Of a DNA stretch of 38,620 nt, positions 16,844 through 27,600 are shown piece by piece. Position numbers and translations under genes: made by a program. The notes below the pieces were generated by a model. The model had not been told where the DNA came from, searched no databases, and saw nothing but the letters and a program-made list of their open reading frames with translations. Positions within the stretch are counted from its first letter, which is position 1. Each line of letters starts with the position of its first letter. Source of the stretch: an uncultured Geobacteraceae bacterium (GTDB lineage Bacteria > Desulfobacterota > Desulfuromonadia > Desulfuromonadales > Geopsychrobacteraceae); assembly GCA_937958075.1 (NCBI GenBank), contig CALFFB010000076.1, forward strand, positions 1 through 38,620, read 5' to 3'.

Positions 16844-17176
16844 TTACTTAACGTTCAACACCACAGTAATGTGGCTAGTCGGTTTACGAATCCGGCTGGC
16901 TCGTCCCTGTGCGCGCGGCATAAAGCGCCTGAGCACTGGACCCTGATCAACCATAATCGTCTTAACATACAACTTGTCAATGTCTGATGCGCCCTTTTGT
17001 TCAGCATTCGCGACGGCTGACCGCAGTAGCTTGGTGACAATCGGAGCGCTCTTCTGCGGAGAAAACTGCAGAATGTTCAGAGCCTCCTGAATACCCTTGC
17101 CACGTATCATATCGACAACGAGTCTCGTCTTGCGTGGTGAAAGACGAACGTTTCTTAGCTTAGCCTGTGCTTCCAT
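16844..17176 (-). CDS. rplV: 50S ribosomal protein L22
   Basis: L22 extends a long beta hairpin into the peptide exit tunnel, where macrolide-resistance changes occur. The 110 residues show RNVRLSPRKTRLVVDMIRGK, SAVANAEQKGASDIDKLYVK and the hairpin tip region FMPRAQGRASRIRKPTSHIT, all without unusual insertions. The start is ATG at 17176 with AGGAG upstream. It lies 27 bases after rpsS. Confidence 0.98.
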   Translation of the reverse strand: MEAQAKLRNVRLSPRKTRLVVDMIRGKGIQEALNILQFSPQKSAPIVTKLLRSAVANAEQKGASDIDKLYVKTIMVDQGPVLRRFMPRAQGRASRIRKPTSHITVVLNVK

Positions 17177-17203
17177 TACCCGAAACTCCTGTCAGAAGAT
17201 TGT

Positions 17204-17482
17204 CTATCTGACCTTACTCTTCTTATCACTGCCATGACCGTAATAGGTACGGGTTGGCGCAAATTCACCCAGTTTGTGACCAACCATGTTTTCACTGACA
17301 AATACGGGAACAAACTTCTTTCCGTTATGCACAGCAAAAGTCAATCCGACAAATTCAGGAATGATGGTTGACCGACGCGACCAGGTCTTGATGACTTTAT
17401 TACGGACAGCATCGCTGCCGGCATCAATTTTGCGGGTAAGTGATTCCTGGACGTAAGGTCCCTTTTTTACAGATCTTGCCAC
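17204..17482 (-). CDS. rpsS: 30S ribosomal protein S19, GTG start
   Basis: S19 sits at the top of the 30S head and pairs with S13. The 92 residues begin ARSVKKGPYVQESLTRKI and contain IKTWSRRSTIIPEFVGLTFA and NMVGHKLGEFAPTRTYYGHG, the usual signatures. The start is GTG at 17482 with AGGAGG upstream. It lies 25 bases after rplB. Confidence 0.98.
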   Translation of the reverse strand: MARSVKKGPYVQESLTRKIDAGSDAVRNKVIKTWSRRSTIIPEFVGLTFAVHNGKKFVPVFVSENMVGHKLGEFAPTRTYYGHGSDKKSKVR

Positions 17483-17507
17483 GAACGCCTCCTATAAGGC
17501 CTGTTAA

Positions 17508-18335
17508 CTATTTCTTATTCCTGCGACGAACAATAAAGTTATCTGTCCGCTTGTTTGACCGTGTTTTGTAGCCCTTGGTCGGAACACCCCAGGGGGTGAC
17601 CGGATGACGGCCGCCGGAGCTCTTGCCTTCGCCGCCGCCATGGGGGTGATCGACAGGGTTCATCGCCACGCCGCGTGACTGCGGGCGCTTGCCGAGCCAG
17701 CGATTACGACCGGCCTTGCCGATCTTGACTTTCTCATGATCCAGATTACCGACCTGTCCGATGGTGGCGCGACACTCCTGCAACACCAGTCTGACCTCGC
17801 CTGAAGGCAGACGCAACTGAGCGTAACGCCCTTCCTTCGCAGCAATCATGACATAGGCACCGGCACTGCGAGCCATCTGCCCCCCCTTGCCGACCTTCAA
17901 CTCTACATTATGCACCCAGGTACCCAGAGGAATCGACCGGATCGCCATCGTGTTGCCGGGGCGGATATCCGCATGATCGCTGGTCACGACGGTGTCGCCG
18001 ACGCTCAGCCCCTGAGGAGCGATGATATAGCGCTTTTCCCCGTCGACAAAAAACAGCAGGGCGATGTTGGCGCTCCGGTTCGGATCGTATTCAATAGCCG
18101 CGACTTTGGCCGGCACCTCGACCTTGTCACGCTTGAAGTCAATGATCCGGTACTGACGCTTGTGGCCGCCACCGGTGTGCCGCTTGGTGATACGACCGGC
18201 GTTGTTTCTTCCGCCAGTTTTCTTCAGCGGTGCCAGCAGGGACTTTTCCGGACTGGTTTTCGTTACCTCGTCAAAGGTCAGTGATGTCATCTGACGACGA
18301 CCGGCTGAAGTCGGATTATATTTTCTAATACCCAT
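17508..18335 (-). CDS. rplB: 50S ribosomal protein L2
   Basis: L2 is essential for subunit association and peptidyl transfer. The 275 residues contain GIRKYNPTSAGRRQMTSLTF at the start, GRITKRHTGGGHKRQYRIID, and the highly conserved GVAMNPVDHPHGGGEGKSSG, which holds the functional histidine in the HPHGGGEG loop. The start is ATG at 18335. It lies 33 bases after rplW. Confidence 0.98.
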   Translation of the reverse strand: MGIRKYNPTSAGRRQMTSLTFDEVTKTSPEKSLLAPLKKTGGRNNAGRITKRHTGGGHKRQYRIIDFKRDKVEVPAKVAAIEYDPNRSANIALLFFVDGEKRYIIAPQGLSVGDTVVTSDHADIRPGNTMAIRSIPLGTWVHNVELKVGKGGQMARSAGAYVMIAAKEGRYAQLRLPSGEVRLVLQECRATIGQVGNLDHEKVKIGKAGRNRWLGKRPQSRGVAMNPVDHPHGGGEGKSSGGRHPVTPWGVPTKGYKTRSNKRTDNFIVRRRNKK

Positions 18336-18368
18336 GATAACTACTCCATACCTGCAAGGCGTCTTAAA

Positions 18369-18656
18369 TTAAACGCCAAAAAAATCAATATTATGACCTT
18401 CTTCAAGCGTCACGAAGGCCTTTTTCCAGCCGCTTCTCTGACCGATAGTCATACCCACACGCTTGATCTTGCCACGAAACGTTGCAGTCTTAACGTTTTT
18501 CACCTTCACGTCAAATGCTTTTTCGACGGCCTGCTTGATTTCGATTTTGTTGGCACTGCGAGCAACTTCAAAGGTGACAACCCGTCCTTCTTCTTTTTGC
18601 AGATTGGACTTTTCGGTAATCAGCGGTTTACGAATAATATCGTATAGCGGTTTCAT
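18369..18656 (-). CDS. rplW: 50S ribosomal protein L23
   Basis: L23 is the docking site for trigger factor and signal recognition particle at the tunnel exit. The 95 residues begin MKPLYDIIRKPLITEKSNLQ, with VARSANKIEIKQAVEKAFDV and an arginine/lysine-rich central loop TATFRGKIKRVGMTIGQRSG. Its ATG at 18656 overlaps the rplD stop codon by four bases (ATGA), so translation is probably coupled. Confidence 0.98.
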   Translation of the reverse strand: MKPLYDIIRKPLITEKSNLQKEEGRVVTFEVARSANKIEIKQAVEKAFDVKVKNVKTATFRGKIKRVGMTIGQRSGWKKAFVTLEEGHNIDFFGV

Positions 18657-19276
18657 TGCTCTAATGCTCCTTCAATCTCAGTAACGGCCGCATCGGTCAT
18701 CAGCAGATGAGGATACTTAAGGACGTCATAAACGTTGAGGCCCGAGGCGCGGAGTACCTTGACATGGGGCAGGTTGCGTGCAGAGAGCTCAAGGTTTTTG
18801 TTTTCCTTGTCGATGACAACCAGTGCACCACTGAGTTCAAAACGCTCAACAATCTGCCGGAACTGTTTGGTGCTGATGGTCTCCAGGGAAAGATCCTTCA
18901 ACAGCAGCATTTTCTCGGCCTGAAAGCGTGCGGACAAGGCGCTGCACAGGGCGGCTTTCTTGACCTTGCGATTGAGCTTGAAGGCATAGGATCTTGGAGT
19001 GGGGCCGAATGCAACACCACCGCCGACAAAATGCGGAGCGCGTATTGTTCCCTGGCGTGCGTTACCCGTGCCCTTCTGACGATAAGGCTTTTTGCCCCCC
19101 CCGGCGACAGCGCTGCGGTTCTTGACCGCTGCTGTACCCTGGCGTCTGGCCGCCAGTTGATAACGCACCATATCGTGGAGCAGGTATTCCTTGACTTCCG
19201 TGTTGAAGACGTTATCAGACAGGGTACGTTCACCTACCTGTTTCTTGTCTTGATCGTATATCGTAGCTGTAGCCAT
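18653..19276 (-). CDS. rplD: 50S ribosomal protein L4
   Basis: L4 inserts an extended loop into the exit tunnel and in E. coli represses the S10 operon. The 207 residues include the loop region KKPYRQKGTGNARQGTIRAP with the conserved KPWRQKGTGRAR-like motif (tyrosine replaces tryptophan), followed by GGVAFGPTPRSYAFKLNRKV. The C-terminal Rossmann-like half ends VTEIEGALEQ. The start is ATG at 19276. The stop overlaps rplW. Confidence 0.98.
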   Translation of the reverse strand: MATATIYDQDKKQVGERTLSDNVFNTEVKEYLLHDMVRYQLAARRQGTAAVKNRSAVAGGGKKPYRQKGTGNARQGTIRAPHFVGGGVAFGPTPRSYAFKLNRKVKKAALCSALSARFQAEKMLLLKDLSLETISTKQFRQIVERFELSGALVVIDKENKNLELSARNLPHVKVLRASGLNVYDVLKYPHLLMTDAAVTEIEGALEQ

Positions 19277-19300
19277 TTTAAATACTCCTGATTCCCAGAC

Positions 19301-19924
19301 CTAGGCCTTGATGCCCTTACGAATCTCAACCAATCCATTTTTGGGCCCGGGAACTGCGCCGCGAACTAAAATGAGATTCTGTTCCGGACGGACATCGACG
19401 ACGATGAGGTTCTGTGTTGTTACCCGCTCATTACCCATCTGACCCGGCATTTTCTTGCCCTTGATGACGCGAGACGGGGTCGCCGACTGACCAATAGAGC
19501 CGGTTCTGCGCTTGAACATGGAGCCGTGACTGGCACGCCCTCCGGAAAATCCCCAACGCTTGATAACACCTTGAAAACCCTTTCCCTTGCTCGTAGCTGT
19601 CACATCAATACGATCACCGGGTTTAAACAGGGTGCAGCCAAACTGGTCACCAACAGCGCATTCACCGAGGGGCTTGAATTCACGAACGAAGCGAAATGCG
19701 CCCTGACCGGCTTTCTTGAAGTGACCCATTTCGGGCTTATTGACACGCTGCGCACTCTTTACCGCAAAACCGACCTGTACCGCTTCATAGCCGTCATGAG
19801 CCACGGTTTTTTTCTGTAGCACCACACACGGGCCTGCTTCAAGAACGGTCACCGGAATGCGGCGGCCATCAGCAGCAAAAGTCTGACTCATCCCAATTTT
19901 TTTGCCTAACAATCCATTGATCAT
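19301..19924 (-). CDS. rplC: 50S ribosomal protein L3
   Basis: L3 is an early assembly protein whose loop reaches the peptidyl transferase centre. The 207 residues begin MINGLLGKKIGMSQTFAADG and carry TSKGKGFQGVIKRWGFSGG, ASHGSMFKRRTGSIGQSATP and KKMPGQMGNERVTTQNL, the signature that includes the methylated glutamine region. The start is ATG at 19924 with a weak AAGG upstream. It lies 35 bases after rpsJ. Confidence 0.98.
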   Translation of the reverse strand: MINGLLGKKIGMSQTFAADGRRIPVTVLEAGPCVVLQKKTVAHDGYEAVQVGFAVKSAQRVNKPEMGHFKKAGQGAFRFVREFKPLGECAVGDQFGCTLFKPGDRIDVTATSKGKGFQGVIKRWGFSGGRASHGSMFKRRTGSIGQSATPSRVIKGKKMPGQMGNERVTTQNLIVVDVRPEQNLILVRGAVPGPKNGLVEIRKGIKA

Positions 19925-19959
19925 TGTCGTTGCCTTAATTCTTATCGCTGAGGCTCACA

Positions 19960-20268
19960 CTAGAGCTTGATTTCTACGTCTACACCTGCAGAGAGATCGA
20001 GTTTCATCAGAGCATCGACAGTTTGTTGCGTCGGCTCCATAATGTCGAGCAGGCGCTTATGTGTACGAATCTCAAACTGTTCGCGACTCTTCTTGTCCAC
20101 GTGGGGTCCACGCAGAACGCAATACTTATTGATCACCGTCGGCAGCGGCACCGGGCCGACCAGCCGGGAGCCGGTCCGCTTGGTGGTATCAACGATCTCG
20201 GATACAGCCTGGTCGAGCAGACTATGATCATAGGCCTTCAGGCGAATTCTAATCTTTTGGGTAGACAT
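19960..20268 (-). CDS. rpsJ: 30S ribosomal protein S10 (NusE)
   Basis: S10 acts in the 30S head and, as NusE, binds NusB and NusG in antitermination and transcription-translation coupling. The 102 residues read RIRLKAYDHSLLDQAVSEIV, GPVPLPTVINKYCVLRGPHV and SREQFEIRTHKRLLDIMEPT, all standard. The start is ATG at 20268. It begins only 23 bases after tuf with no terminator between, so the S10 genes are probably read from the str operon. Confidence 0.98.
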   Translation of the reverse strand: MSTQKIRIRLKAYDHSLLDQAVSEIVDTTKRTGSRLVGPVPLPTVINKYCVLRGPHVDKKSREQFEIRTHKRLLDIMEPTQQTVDALMKLDLSAGVDVEIKL

Positions 20269-20291
20269 TATCGATCCTCGAATTTCAATTG

Positions 20292-21485
<1,194 letters not shown>

Positions 21486-21497
21486 CGCTCTACTCCT

Positions 21498-23576
21498 CTA
21501 GCCGTTAACCTTAGCTATAATCTCTTCACTGATTGCCTTGGGTACCTGGTCGTAATGATCAAATACCATGGTGTATGTTGCCCGTCCCTGGGTCATGCTG
21601 CGGACATCCGTTGCGTAACCGAACATGCTGGCCAGGGGCACATGAGCCGAGATCACCTGCGCCCCAGCGCGGGTATCCATCCCCATGATCCGGCCGCGAC
21701 GGCTGTTCAGATCGCCGATAACGTCGCCCATGTACTCCTCGGGCACAACAACCTCGACCGCCATGATCGGCTCAAGAAGCGCGGGCGCTGCTTTTCTGGC
21801 ACCGTCCTTGAAGCCCATGGAACCGGCGATCTTGAAGGCCATCTCGGATGAGTCAACATCATGGTAGGAACCATCGTAACAGGTCACCTTGACATCAACG
21901 ATCGGGAAGCCGGCAAGTACGCCGTTCTCAGCTGCCTCTTCAGCACCCTTGCCGACAGCCGGGATATATTCTTTCGGAATCACACCGCCCTTGATTTCAT
22001 CGACAAAGACAAAACCGTCTCCGGGCTCGGCCGGCTCAATCCGCAACCAGCAATCACCATACTGGCCACGACCACCGGACTGACGCACAAACTTGCCCTG
22101 CACTTCAACCGACTTGGTAATAGACTCGCGATAGGCGACCTGGGGCGCGCCGACATTACACTCAACCTTGAACTCACGCTTCATCCGGTCGACAATGATC
22201 TCCAGATGCAGCTCGCCCATCCCCGAAAGAATTGTCTGGCCGGTCTCTTCATCCGTGCGCACCCGCATGGACGGGTCTTCGGACAACAGCTTGCCCAGTG
22301 CAACGCCCATTTTTTCCTGGTCCGCCTTGGTTTTCGGCTCTACGGACAAGTGAATAACCGGCTCCGGAAACTCCATGGATTCAAGCAGTGAGGGCCTGTC
22401 CGGATCGCACAGGGTATCACCGGTCGTGGTCACCTTAAGGCCGACAGCGGCGGCGATATCACCTGCATAGACCTGCTTGACCTCTTCACGCTTGTTGGCG
22501 TGCATCTTCAGCAGTCGCCCGAAACGCTCCTTCTTTCCCTTGGTCGAGTTCAGTACCGACGAACCGGACTCTGCCACCCCGGAATAGACCCGGAAAAAGC
22601 AGAGCTGACCTACAAAGGGATCCGTCATAATCTTGAAAGCCAGAGCCGCAAAGGGCGCATCGTCATCCGCCGGACGCTCAAGGGCTTCCCCGGTATCAGG
22701 GTGAACCCCTTTAATCGCCGGAATATCGAGGGGAGACGGCATGTAATCGACTACACAGTCGAGCAGGGCCTGAACACCTTTATTCTTGAAGGCGCTGCCG
22801 CAGACAACCGGGCAGAAATCAATATTCTGAACACCCTTGCGAATAGCCGCTTTGACCTCCGCAACAGTCAGCTCTTCGCCGGCGAGGTACTTCTCCATCA
22901 GCACGTCATCGTTGCTGGAGACCTCCTCGATCAGGGCCTCACGTGCCGCGGCGACCTCGTCAGCCATCTCTTCCGGGATATCGATCAGGGAAAACTTCGC
23001 CCCCATGGATTCTTCGTCCCAGATAAAGGCTTCCATAGTCACCAGATCGATCAGACCGCGGAAATTATCCTCTGCGCCAATGGGCAGCTGCAGCGGCAGG
23101 GGATTGGCACCAAGACGCTCGCGAATCATGGTCACTCCGCGATTGAAGTCGGCGCCGATGCGATCCATCTTGTTGATAAAGGCGATACGCGGAACGCCAT
23201 ACTTGTCCGCCTGACGCCATACGGTCTCAGACTGCGGCTCCACACCGCCAACTGAACAGAAGACAGCAACAGCCCCGTCAAGAACCTTCAGGGAGCGCTC
23301 AACCTCGATGGTAAAGTCAACGTGACCGGGAGTATCAATAATATTGACCCGGTGGTCTTTCCAGAAACAGGTTGTCGCCGCCGAGGTGATGGTAATACCA
23401 CGCTCCTGCTCCTGCTCCATCCAGTCCATGGTTGCCGCACCGTCATGCACCTCACCAAGCCTGTGAGACACCCCGGTATAAAAAAGAATACGTTCAGTTG
23501 TCGTCGTCTTACCCGCATCAATATGAGCCATGATGCCGATATTACGCGTCATCTCCAATGGAACCTTACGAGCCAC
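21498..23576 (-). CDS. fusA: Elongation factor G, GTG start
   Basis: EF-G is the GTPase that translocates tRNA-mRNA on the ribosome and helps split subunits. The 692 residues show the G1 loop AHIDAGKT (17-24), DTPGHVDFTIEVERSL, INKMDR, and the C-terminal domains with GQYGDCWLRIEPAEPGDGFV and LNSRRGRIMGMD. The start is GTG at 23576 with AGGAG upstream. It lies between rpsG and tuf in the str operon. The usual bacterial length is about 690-705. Confidence 0.98.
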   Translation of the reverse strand: MARKVPLEMTRNIGIMAHIDAGKTTTTERILFYTGVSHRLGEVHDGAATMDWMEQEQERGITITSAATTCFWKDHRVNIIDTPGHVDFTIEVERSLKVLDGAVAVFCSVGGVEPQSETVWRQADKYGVPRIAFINKMDRIGADFNRGVTMIRERLGANPLPLQLPIGAEDNFRGLIDLVTMEAFIWDEESMGAKFSLIDIPEEMADEVAAAREALIEEVSSNDDVLMEKYLAGEELTVAEVKAAIRKGVQNIDFCPVVCGSAFKNKGVQALLDCVVDYMPSPLDIPAIKGVHPDTGEALERPADDDAPFAALAFKIMTDPFVGQLCFFRVYSGVAESGSSVLNSTKGKKERFGRLLKMHANKREEVKQVYAGDIAAAVGLKVTTTGDTLCDPDRPSLLESMEFPEPVIHLSVEPKTKADQEKMGVALGKLLSEDPSMRVRTDEETGQTILSGMGELHLEIIVDRMKREFKVECNVGAPQVAYRESITKSVEVQGKFVRQSGGRGQYGDCWLRIEPAEPGDGFVFVDEIKGGVIPKEYIPAVGKGAEEAAENGVLAGFPIVDVKVTCYDGSYHDVDSSEMAFKIAGSMGFKDGARKAAPALLEPIMAVEVVVPEEYMGDVIGDLNSRRGRIMGMDTRAGAQVISAHVPLASMFGYATDVRSMTQGRATYTMVFDHYDQVPKAISEEIIAKVNG

Positions 23577-23605
23577 AATTATCTCCTACAAAGTGACGCT
23601 GCAAA

Positions 23606-24076
23606 CTACCAGCGATAGTGGGCAAACGCCTTGTTTGCCTCCGCCATCCGGTGCGTATCTTCACGCTTCTTGACAGCTGCGCCACGATTATTTGATGCAT
23701 CCAGAAACTCCCCCGCCAAACGCTCACGCATGGTTTTCTCGCTGCGCGCCTTGGCATAAATCACCAGCCAGCGCATGGCCAGAGCCGTACGACGCGAGGG
23801 ACTCACCTCAACGGGGACCTGATAGGTCGAACCACCAACCCGGCGTGACTTGACTTCCAGTAGCGGCCGGACGTTATCCATTGCCGCCTTGAACACTTCG
23901 AGGGGATCTCCACCGCTGCGCTCGGACACAATATCGAAGGCGCCGTAGACAATCTGCTCAGCCGTGCTCTTCTTGCCGTCAACCATGACATTGTTGACAA
24001 ACTTTGCCACCAACTGATCGCCGAATTTCGGATCAGGCAGGATAACCCGCTTTGGAACTTCTCTTCTTCTTGGCAT
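23606..24076 (-). CDS. rpsG: 30S ribosomal protein S7
   Basis: S7 nucleates assembly of the 30S head and in E. coli represses the str operon. The 156 residues begin MPRRREVPKRVILPDPKFGD and contain FVNNVMVDGKKSTAEQIVYG, VGGSTYQVPVEVSPSRRTAL and KKREDTHRMAEANKAFAHYR. The start is ATG at 24076 with GAGGA upstream. It lies 24 bases after rpsL and 29 bases before fusA. Confidence 0.98.
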   Translation of the reverse strand: MPRRREVPKRVILPDPKFGDQLVAKFVNNVMVDGKKSTAEQIVYGAFDIVSERSGGDPLEVFKAAMDNVRPLLEVKSRRVGGSTYQVPVEVSPSRRTALAMRWLVIYAKARSEKTMRERLAGEFLDASNNRGAAVKKREDTHRMAEANKAFAHYRW

Positions 24077-24100
24077 ACTATCCTCTTCTTCAGACCAGAA

Positions 24101-24472
24101 TTACTTCGGCCGCTTGGCGCCGTACTTTGAGCGTGCCTGCTTGCGATCCTTAACCCCGGCAAGATCCAGGGTGCCGCGCACAATGTGGTAACGAACACCC
24201 GGCAAGTCCTTGACCCGCCCCCCTCTGATCAGGACCACGGAGTGTTCCTGGAGATTATGACCAACCCCGGGGATATACGAGGCGACAACAATACCATTGG
24301 TCAAGCGTACCCGCGCGACCTTTCTCAAAGCCGAGTTTGGTTTCTTGGGGGTTGTCGTATAGACACGGGTACAGACACCCCGTCTTTGCGGGCATGACTT
24401 CAACGCCGGGGCTGTTGATTTCACGACTCTTTTCTTGCGCCCGTTGCGGATCAGCTGGTTAATCGTTGGCAT
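24101..24472 (-). CDS. rpsL: 30S ribosomal protein S12
   Basis: S12 is part of the decoding centre. The 123 residues begin MPTINQLIRNGRKKRVVKST and contain TPKKPNSALRKVARVRLTNG and the GGRVKDLPGVRYHIVRG loop. K43 and K88, whose changes give streptomycin resistance, are both the wild-type lysine; D89 is the usual methylthiolation site. The start is ATG at 24472 with GGGAG seven bases upstream. It is the first gene after a promoter at 24544-24572. Confidence 0.98.
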   Translation of the reverse strand: MPTINQLIRNGRKKRVVKSTAPALKSCPQRRGVCTRVYTTTPKKPNSALRKVARVRLTNGIVVASYIPGVGHNLQEHSVVLIRGGRVKDLPGVRYHIVRGTLDLAGVKDRKQARSKYGAKRPK

Positions 24473-24543
24473 GTTCTAGCTCCCGAATTTTTTTCAACAT
24501 TTACATCACTCACCACCGGTCTTGGCGTGAGGAAAACTCGCAG

Positions 24544-24572
24544 ACAGTATCAATCGGCCCAGTCTTTGTCAA
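24544..24572 (-). promoter_or_regulatory. Candidate sigma70 promoter of the str operon
   Basis: The minus strand has a perfect -35 TTGACA (24567-24572), a 17-base spacer and -10 TACTGT (24544-24549, three of six consensus bases but with the conserved first TA and last T). Transcription from here would give a leader of about 65 bases before rpsL. It lies in the 161-base gap between rpoC and rpsL, the position of the E. coli str promoter. Confidence 0.6.
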
Positions 24573-24616
24573 GACCTTTTTCCGACGAGGTTGCTTTTAT
24601 TTCCTTTGCTGTTCTT

Positions 24617-24631
24617 GGGGCTGACAGCCCC
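24617..24631 (-). other. Short hairpin just after rpoC
   Basis: A GC-rich 6-bp stem (GGGGCT/AGCCCC, loop of three) begins three bases after the rpoC stop codon. It is not followed by a T-run, so it is not a classical terminator. It may protect the 3' end of the rpoBC message or act only weakly in termination. Confidence 0.45.
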
Positions 24632-24633
24632 CT

Positions 24634-27600
24634 TCAATCTTCCATTTCTTCGGTGTCTTCCGTGTCCGATTCGTCGATCTCCAGCGGCGCCTCGAGCTTG
24701 ACCTCCGGTTCCGGAATCTTCAGCTCCACCGCACGATACTTGGCGACACCGGTTCCCGCCGGAATCAGGCGGCCCATGATGACGTTTTCCTTGAGTCCGT
24801 GAAGGACATCGACCTTGCCCTGGATGGAGGCCTGGGTCAGCACCTTGGTGGTTTCCTGGAAGGACGCCGCCGAGATAAAGGACTCCGTGGACAAAGAAGC
24901 CTTGGTGATACCCAGCATGATCGGCTCACCGATGGCCGGCTGTCCGCCTTCGGCCAGCACCCGTTCGTTTTCATCCTCAAAGGCCCAGCGATCCACCTGG
25001 TCTTCGTTGAGGAAGTTGGTGTCGCCGACATCGACGATCTGCACTCGCCGCAGCATCTGGCGTACGATGGTCTCGATGTGCTTGTCATCGATCTTGACCC
25101 CCTGGAGACGGTAGACTTCCTGCACTTCGTCAACCAGATATTTCGACAGTTCCTTGCTGCCCAGCACCCGCAGGATATCATGCGGATTGCTGGAACCGTC
25201 GACCAGCTCTTCGCCGGCATGGAGGAAATCCCCCTCATGCACGGAGATGTGCTTGCCTTTGGGAATCAGGTACTCAATCGGCTCTCCGATTTCCGGGGTC
25301 AGAATGACCTTGCGCTTGCCCTTGGCGTCCTTGCCGAAGCTGACCGTTCCGTCAATTTCAGCGATAACGGCAACTTCCTTCGGCTTACGCGCTTCGAAGA
25401 GCTCCGCAACCCGGGGCAGACCACCGGTAATATCCTTGGTCTTGGTCGTCTCCCGCGGAATTTTGGCGATAATCGCGCCGGGGCGCAACTCGGCCCCCTC
25501 TTCAACGGTGATGTTGGCACTCACCGGCAGCATGTAGCGCGCCGGGCTGCCGTTGGGCAGCTTTGCGGTTTTCCCGTCGTCACCCTTGAGGGTGATGCGC
25601 GGTCGCTTGTCGGCTGAGCGGGACTCGGTGATGACCTTGCGCGACAACCCGGTCACCTCATCCACCTGCTCTTCCACGGTCATGCCTTCGATAACATCGC
25701 CGTAACGCACGGTGCCACCGATTTCGGTGATGATCGGCACGGTATAGGGATCCCACTCGGCCAGCACGTCGCCGGTCTTGACCGGGGCGCCCTCCGGACG
25801 GGAGAGGTGGGCACCGTACACCACACCGTAACGTTCACGCTCGCGGCCGGTATCATCGACAACGGCGATCTCCCCCTTGCGGTTCATGACCACCGGCAGA
25901 CCGTTTTCATCATCGACAGTGCTCAGGTTGATGAATTTCAGGGTACCATCGAAGCGTGCTTCAAGGGCTGTCTGCTCGGCGCGCCGGGAAGCGGCACCAC
26001 CGATATGGAAGGTGCGCATGGTCAGCTGGGTACCGGGTTCACCGATGGACTGGGCGGCGATAACTCCGACCGCCTCACCCAGATTGACCAGGTGCCCCCG
26101 GGCCAGGTCGCGACCGTAACACAGGGCACAGATACCGCGGCGACTCTTGCAGGTCAGCACCGAACGGATCTTGACCCGTTCGAGTCCGGCGTTTTCAATC
26201 TTCGCCACCAGGGTTTCGTCGATGAGCTGATTGGCCTCGACCAGCAACTCGTCGGTAATCGGATCGTAGATGTCATCCAGAGCAACCCGACCGAGAATCC
26301 GGTCGCCAAGGCGCTCGATCACCTCACCGCCTTCCGTCTGCGACGACACCTCGATCCCATCGAGGGTGTCGCAGTCCTGCTCGGTGATGATGGCGTCCTG
26401 GGCAACGTCCACCAGCCGCCGGGTCAGATAACCGGAGTTGGCAGTCTTCAGCGCCGTATCCGCAAGACCCTTGCGGGCGCCGTGGGTGGAGATGAAGTAC
26501 TGCAGAACCGTCAGTCCCTCACGGAAATTGGCGGTGATCGGCGTCTCGATAATGGAGCCGTCCGGCTTGGCCATCAGCCCGCGCATCCCCGCCAGCTGGC
26601 GAATCTGCTGGGCACTGCCCCGCGCTCCGGAGTCCGCCATCATGTGAATAGCGTTGAACGAGGGAACCTTGACTTCCTCTCCCTCTTCCGAAACGATCCG
26701 GTCAACGGCAATATTGCCGAGCATGGTCGCGGCGATATCCTCCGTACACTTGGCCCAGATATCGATGACCTTGTTGTAGCGCTCGCCGTCGGTGATCAGA
26801 CCCTCTGTATACTGTTGCTGGATATCCTTGACCTCTTCAGAGGCGACGCGGATGCGCTCCTCCTTGGTGGAGGGGATCTCCATGTCGTCGAGACAGATGG
26901 ACACCCCGGCCAGGCTCGAATAGCGGAAACCTGTTTCCTTGATACGATCGGCGAGGATAATGGTTTCCTTGTTGCCGGCCAGACGGAAGCTGACGTCGAT
27001 CAGGTCACCCACCTGCTTTTTCCCCATGACCACATTGACATGGGCAAAAGGAATAACGTCCGGCACCACCTCGCGCAGCAGAATGCGGCCGACGGTGGTC
27101 TTGATGAGCACGGGAGGCGCACCAAGGGCCGGCGACATGCGCACGGTAATGCCGGCCTGCAGGTCGGCCTCACCGGCGTCGTAGGCCATGCGCACCTCTT
27201 CCGGAGATACGAACACCTTGCCGGAACCGGTAACGAAAGGACGCTCGCGGGTCATGTAATACAGCCCCAGGACCATATCCTGAGACGGTACGATAATGGG
27301 CTTGCCACTGGCCGGCGAGAGGATGTTGTTGGTCGACATCATCAGGACCCGGGCCTCGATCTGACTCTCGATGGACAAGGGCAGGTGGACCGCCATCTGG
27401 TCACCGTCAAAGTCCGCGTTAAAGGCGGTACAGACCAGGGGATGCAGCTGAATCGCCTTGCCCTCGATGAGCACCGGCTCAAAGGCCTGGATGCCGAGGC
27501 GGTGCAGGGTCGGCGCCCGGTTGAGCATGACCGGGTGCTCCTTGATGACCTCTTCGAGCACGTCCCAGACTTCGGTTTTTTCCTTCTCGACCATCTTTTT

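Noticed and set aside
24617..24631. Hairpin after rpoC as an intrinsic terminator
   Set aside because: The stem is only six pairs and is followed by AAGAAC rather than a T-run.
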